Shown piece after piece: positions 7,503 to 9,834 of a DNA stretch of 9,834 nt. The position numbers and the translations under genes were made by a program. The notes below the pieces were generated by a model. That model had not been told where the DNA came from and searched no databases. It worked only from the letters and a program-made list of their open reading frames with translations. This DNA is from Syntrophomonadaceae bacterium. GTDB taxonomy: Bacteria > Bacillota > Syntrophomonadia > Syntrophomonadales > Syntrophomonadaceae. The stretch spans positions 1 through 9,834 of the forward strand of contig JAAYJY010000236.1 of the NCBI GenBank assembly GCA_012522705.1, read 5' to 3'. Each line of letters opens with the position of its first letter. Position 1 is the stretch's first letter.

Positions 7503-7504
7503 TA

Positions 7505-9241
7505 ATGACCATCAGACTCCTGGATGACCATCTGATAAATAAGATCGCTGCCGGCGAGGTAATCGAAAGGCCGGCTTCCATAGTGAAGGAACTGGTGGAG
7601 AATGCAATCGATGCCGGCAGCCGCCGCATAGCGGTGCAGATCGCCGGCGGCGGCATCGACCGCATCGAGGTGGCGGACGACGGCCAGGGCATTCCCAGGG
7701 ACCAGGTGCTGATGGCTTTCGAACGGCATGCCACCAGCAAGATCGGCCGGGAAGAGGACCTGACCAGCATAGCCACCATGGGTTTTAGGGGAGAGGCCTT
7801 ACCCAGCATCGCTTCCGTCAGCGAGGTGGAATTGCACACCCAGTATGGTCAGGAGGCGGGGGTGAGAGTATCCGTGAGCGGCGGCAAGAATATCCGTCTG
7901 GACAACTCGCCGGCTGCACCAGGTACCAAAGTGACAGTAACCGATTTGTTTTTCAATACGCCGGCCCGCAAGAAATTTCTGAAATCGATGGTCAGCGAAG
8001 GCATCCAGGTGCACGATGTGATGTGTCATCTGGCCCTGGCCCGCCCCGACATCTCCTTCAGCTACGCCAATGAGAAAAAGCTCTATTTCAAGACCCCCGG
8101 CAGCGGGGATCTCAGGGACACGGTAGTGGCTATCTACGGCCATGATTTCGCCGCCCATTTCATCGATCTGGATTGGCAAGGAGAGCGGTACCGGCTGCGG
8201 GGATTGATGTCCAAACCGGAATTTCGCCGTTTGAATCGCAAGAATCAGCTTTTTTACGTCAACGACCGCCTCATCAAAAGCCCCATGCTGGCCCGGGCGG
8301 TGGACGAGGGTTATCGCGGCGCCCTGCTGACCCGAGAGTATGCGGCGGTGTTTTTATTCCTATACCTGCCCGGAGAAGAGGTAGATGTAAATGTTCACCC
8401 CCAGAAGACCGAAGTCAGGTTCCGTGACGATAAAGCCATCTTCCGGTTGGTCAGCCAGGCCCTTAAAGCTGCCCTGGGCGGGCCCGGACTGACAGATGAC
8501 CACCGCCCCCTGCATCCATCGGGATTCCCGCGGCCATCCCAACCAGCCCCGCTAAGGCTGGATTGGCCTCATGACCCCCAGCCGCTGTTCATCGCTGAAA
8601 CCGGTCCCCAGGTGATCGATAGCCACATACAGACCGGTATCGGATGGGACGGCCGGGATGCTGACAGGGGGACGCCCGATTCCGATCTGGTGGTTATCGG
8701 GCAGTGCTTCAACGGGTATATTATTATTGAACGGGGAGATTCGATATGGCTGGTGGACCAGCATGCCGCCCATGAACGTATAATATACAACCGTTTGCGG
8801 GAACAGGGCCGGGGTCAGACCGAAGAAGGACAAATCCTTGCCTTCCCGCAAGCCTTCGACTTATCCGCGGCGGCCATGGATATGCTGGAAGACCACCTGG
8901 ATGTGTTCCGGACCGCAGGCTTCGACCTGGAGCCCTTGGGGCCGGATTCGGTAATCCTGCGGGCCGCGCCGGCAGCCTTGCAGGGTCAGGAAGTGGAATT
9001 CGTCAATGAATGCCTGGACGTGCTGGCGATGGATCAGGCCATCAACTTTAAAGATGAGATCTATGCCCTGATGGCATGTAAACAGGCAGTGAAAGCCGGA
9101 GACCTATTGTCGCGGGCAGAGATGATGCTCTTGGTCGACGACCTGTTACGCAATCGGGATTATGGCAATTGTCCCCATGGGCGCCCGACCCTGGTCGAAA
9201 TAAGCCGTTCGGAACTGGAAAAACGTTTTAAAAGGAAATAG
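7505..9241 (+). CDS. mutL: DNA mismatch repair protein MutL (endonuclease type)
   Basis: MutL links MutS to downstream repair and, in organisms without MutH, nicks the daughter strand. The protein has 578 residues. The GHKL ATPase domain (~1-330) shows KELVENAIDAG with catalytic E29 and N33, DDGQGI (58-63) and the GFRGEALPSI lid (93-102). A proline-rich linker (~331-393) contains QPLF (359-362), a possible sliding-clamp peptide. The C-terminal domain has the metal site of nuclease-type MutL: DQHAAHE (D418, H420, E424), ACK (C525) and CPHGRPT (C556, H558). The last Glu of the DQHA(X)2E(X)4E motif is replaced by Asn (N429). A second loose clamp-like peptide, QILAFP, is at 443-448. The N-terminus TIRLLDDHLINKIAAGEV matches the family, so the ATG is right, although no good Shine-Dalgarno precedes it; it starts 2 bases after the HDAC-family stop and is probably translationally coupled. 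Confidence 0.98.
   Translation: MTIRLLDDHLINKIAAGEVIERPASIVKELVENAIDAGSRRIAVQIAGGGIDRIEVADDGQGIPRDQVLMAFERHATSKIGREEDLTSIATMGFRGEALPSIASVSEVELHTQYGQEAGVRVSVSGGKNIRLDNSPAAPGTKVTVTDLFFNTPARKKFLKSMVSEGIQVHDVMCHLALARPDISFSYANEKKLYFKTPGSGDLRDTVVAIYGHDFAAHFIDLDWQGERYRLRGLMSKPEFRRLNRKNQLFYVNDRLIKSPMLARAVDEGYRGALLTREYAAVFLFLYLPGEEVDVNVHPQKTEVRFRDDKAIFRLVSQALKAALGGPGLTDDHRPLHPSGFPRPSQPAPLRLDWPHDPQPLFIAETGPQVIDSHIQTGIGWDGRDADRGTPDSDLVVIGQCFNGYIIIERGDSIWLVDQHAAHERIIYNRLREQGRGQTEEGQILAFPQAFDLSAAAMDMLEDHLDVFRTAGFDLEPLGPDSVILRAAPAALQGQEVEFVNECLDVLAMDQAINFKDEIYALMACKQAVKAGDLLSRAEMMLLVDDLLRNRDYGNCPHGRPTLVEISRSELEKRFKRK
9231..9236 (+). promoter_or_regulatory. Ribosome binding site of the methyltransferase gene, inside the mutL 3' end
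   Basis: AAAGGA lies 7 bases before the ATG at 9244 and within the last mutL codons, which supports that start and co-translation. Confidence 0.65.
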
Positions 9242-9243
9242 AC

Positions 9244-9834
9244 ATGAAATTCGTGGTCACCACCACCCAATCACAAGAAGACATCAGCCCTGCTTTAAAG
9301 GAATTAATCGACCATAGCGGATTTGACTTCGTGCCCCGCCGAGGCCGGGGACTAGCCGGCATCGCCGCTGCCAGCGCAGCCGATGGGGTTATCGTTGGTG
9401 AGACTGACGGCCCGGTACTCTATATCCATGGGGAGAAGCTCTTTTTTCATCCCGGCATGGCCAAAAGCCGCATCGCGGCCTACCGGAAAAAGGGGCAGGA
9501 AGACCTGTTGATCAAAGCCTGCCAGCTGCAGCCGGGCTGGAGTTTCCTGGATTGCACCCTGGGGATGGGTGCCGACGCCATCGTAGCTTCCTATTTTTCC
9601 GGCACCGGCCGCATCACCGGAGTAGAATCAGAAGCAGCCATAGCAGCAGTGATCGGTTGGGGGATGAAGATGTATGCGGGCCGCATGGCATGGCTCAACC
9701 GGGCCGTCAACCGCATCGAAGTGGTCTGCAGTCACCATCAGCGGTATCTGCCCCGTCTGCCGGAACTTGCTTACGACATCGTCTATTTTGACCCCATGTT
9801 CGAACAGCCGCTGCTCAAGAGCCAACCCTTGAAC
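9244..9834 (+). CDS. Class I SAM-dependent methyltransferase, RsmJ-like (3' end outside window)
   Basis: The frame is open for 197 codons to the window edge. The fold is a Rossmann-type methyltransferase: an N-terminal domain of ~95 residues, then the SAM-binding motif I LDCTLGMGADA (D103 to A112), an acidic residue at the end of strand 2 (GVESE, near 127-130), and motif IV YFDPMF (182-187). The combination of a DxTxGxGxDA-type motif I with DPMF resembles RsmJ, the enzyme that makes m2G1516 in E. coli 16S rRNA, and related uncharacterised Firmicutes proteins. The substrate here is therefore plausibly RNA, but this is inferred. The start has AAAGGA 7 bases upstream and lies 2 bases after the mutL stop, so it is the fifth gene of the mutS-led run. 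The missing C-terminus may be some 50-60 residues. Confidence 0.85.
   Translation, partial: MKFVVTTTQSQEDISPALKELIDHSGFDFVPRRGRGLAGIAAASAADGVIVGETDGPVLYIHGEKLFFHPGMAKSRIAAYRKKGQEDLLIKACQLQPGWSFLDCTLGMGADAIVASYFSGTGRITGVESEAAIAAVIGWGMKMYAGRMAWLNRAVNRIEVVCSHHQRYLPRLPELAYDIVYFDPMFEQPLLKSQPLN

Noticed and set aside
7498..7503. Perfect TATAAT hexamer just before mutL.
   Set aside because: No -35-like hexamer lies 16-18 bases upstream, and the resulting transcript would start inside the mutL start region. The hexamer arises from the upstream stop codon and spacer.

Overview
The window is a gene-dense, moderately GC-rich bacterial chromosome segment with seven genes, all on the + strand. It most likely comes from an anaerobic, low-GC-type Gram-positive lineage (Firmicutes/Clostridia, possibly Syntrophomonas- or Desulfotomaculum-like). 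Three things point there: the miaB - YlbF/YmcA-family - mutS - mutL order resembles the Bacillus miaB-ymcA(ricA)-cotE-mutS-mutL region, MutL is the endonuclease type used by organisms without MutH, and the Shine-Dalgarno sites are strong and AGGAGG-like. The assignment is an inference from gene order and motifs; no species can be named.

Layout. Positions 1-1237 hold the 3' part of miaB (tRNA 2-methylthiolation), cut by the left edge. A small YlbF/YmcA-family gene with a four-cysteine tail follows (1257-1637). Next is a 238-base stretch without a convincing gene (1638-1875), holding short inverted repeats and a doubtful antisense ORF. mutS (1876-4458, TTG start) opens a very compact run: a hydantoinase/oxoprolinase-type ASKHA protein (4474-6156), a histone-deacetylase-fold amidohydrolase with a cysteine-rich C-terminal extension (6153-7502), mutL (7505-9241) and an RsmJ-like SAM methyltransferase (9244 to beyond the right edge). 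Junctions inside this run are 15 bases, a 4-base overlap, 2 bases and 2 bases, so one transcript with translational coupling is likely.

How the genes may work together. MutS and MutL are the mismatch-recognition and nicking/mediator proteins of mismatch repair. Both keep their main catalytic motifs, and both carry candidate sliding-clamp peptides. MiaB and the YlbF/YmcA-type protein are linked by Fe-S chemistry and, in Bacillus, by gene order. The last gene may modify RNA.

The most unusual feature is the pair of metabolic-looking enzymes between mutS and mutL: a stand-alone HyuA-like protein without a HyuB partner, stop/start-coupled to an HDAC-fold protein carrying a possible zinc ribbon. 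Their substrate is unknown. They are the best candidate here for an undescribed functional unit. No mobile element, CRISPR array, tRNA or rRNA gene was seen.
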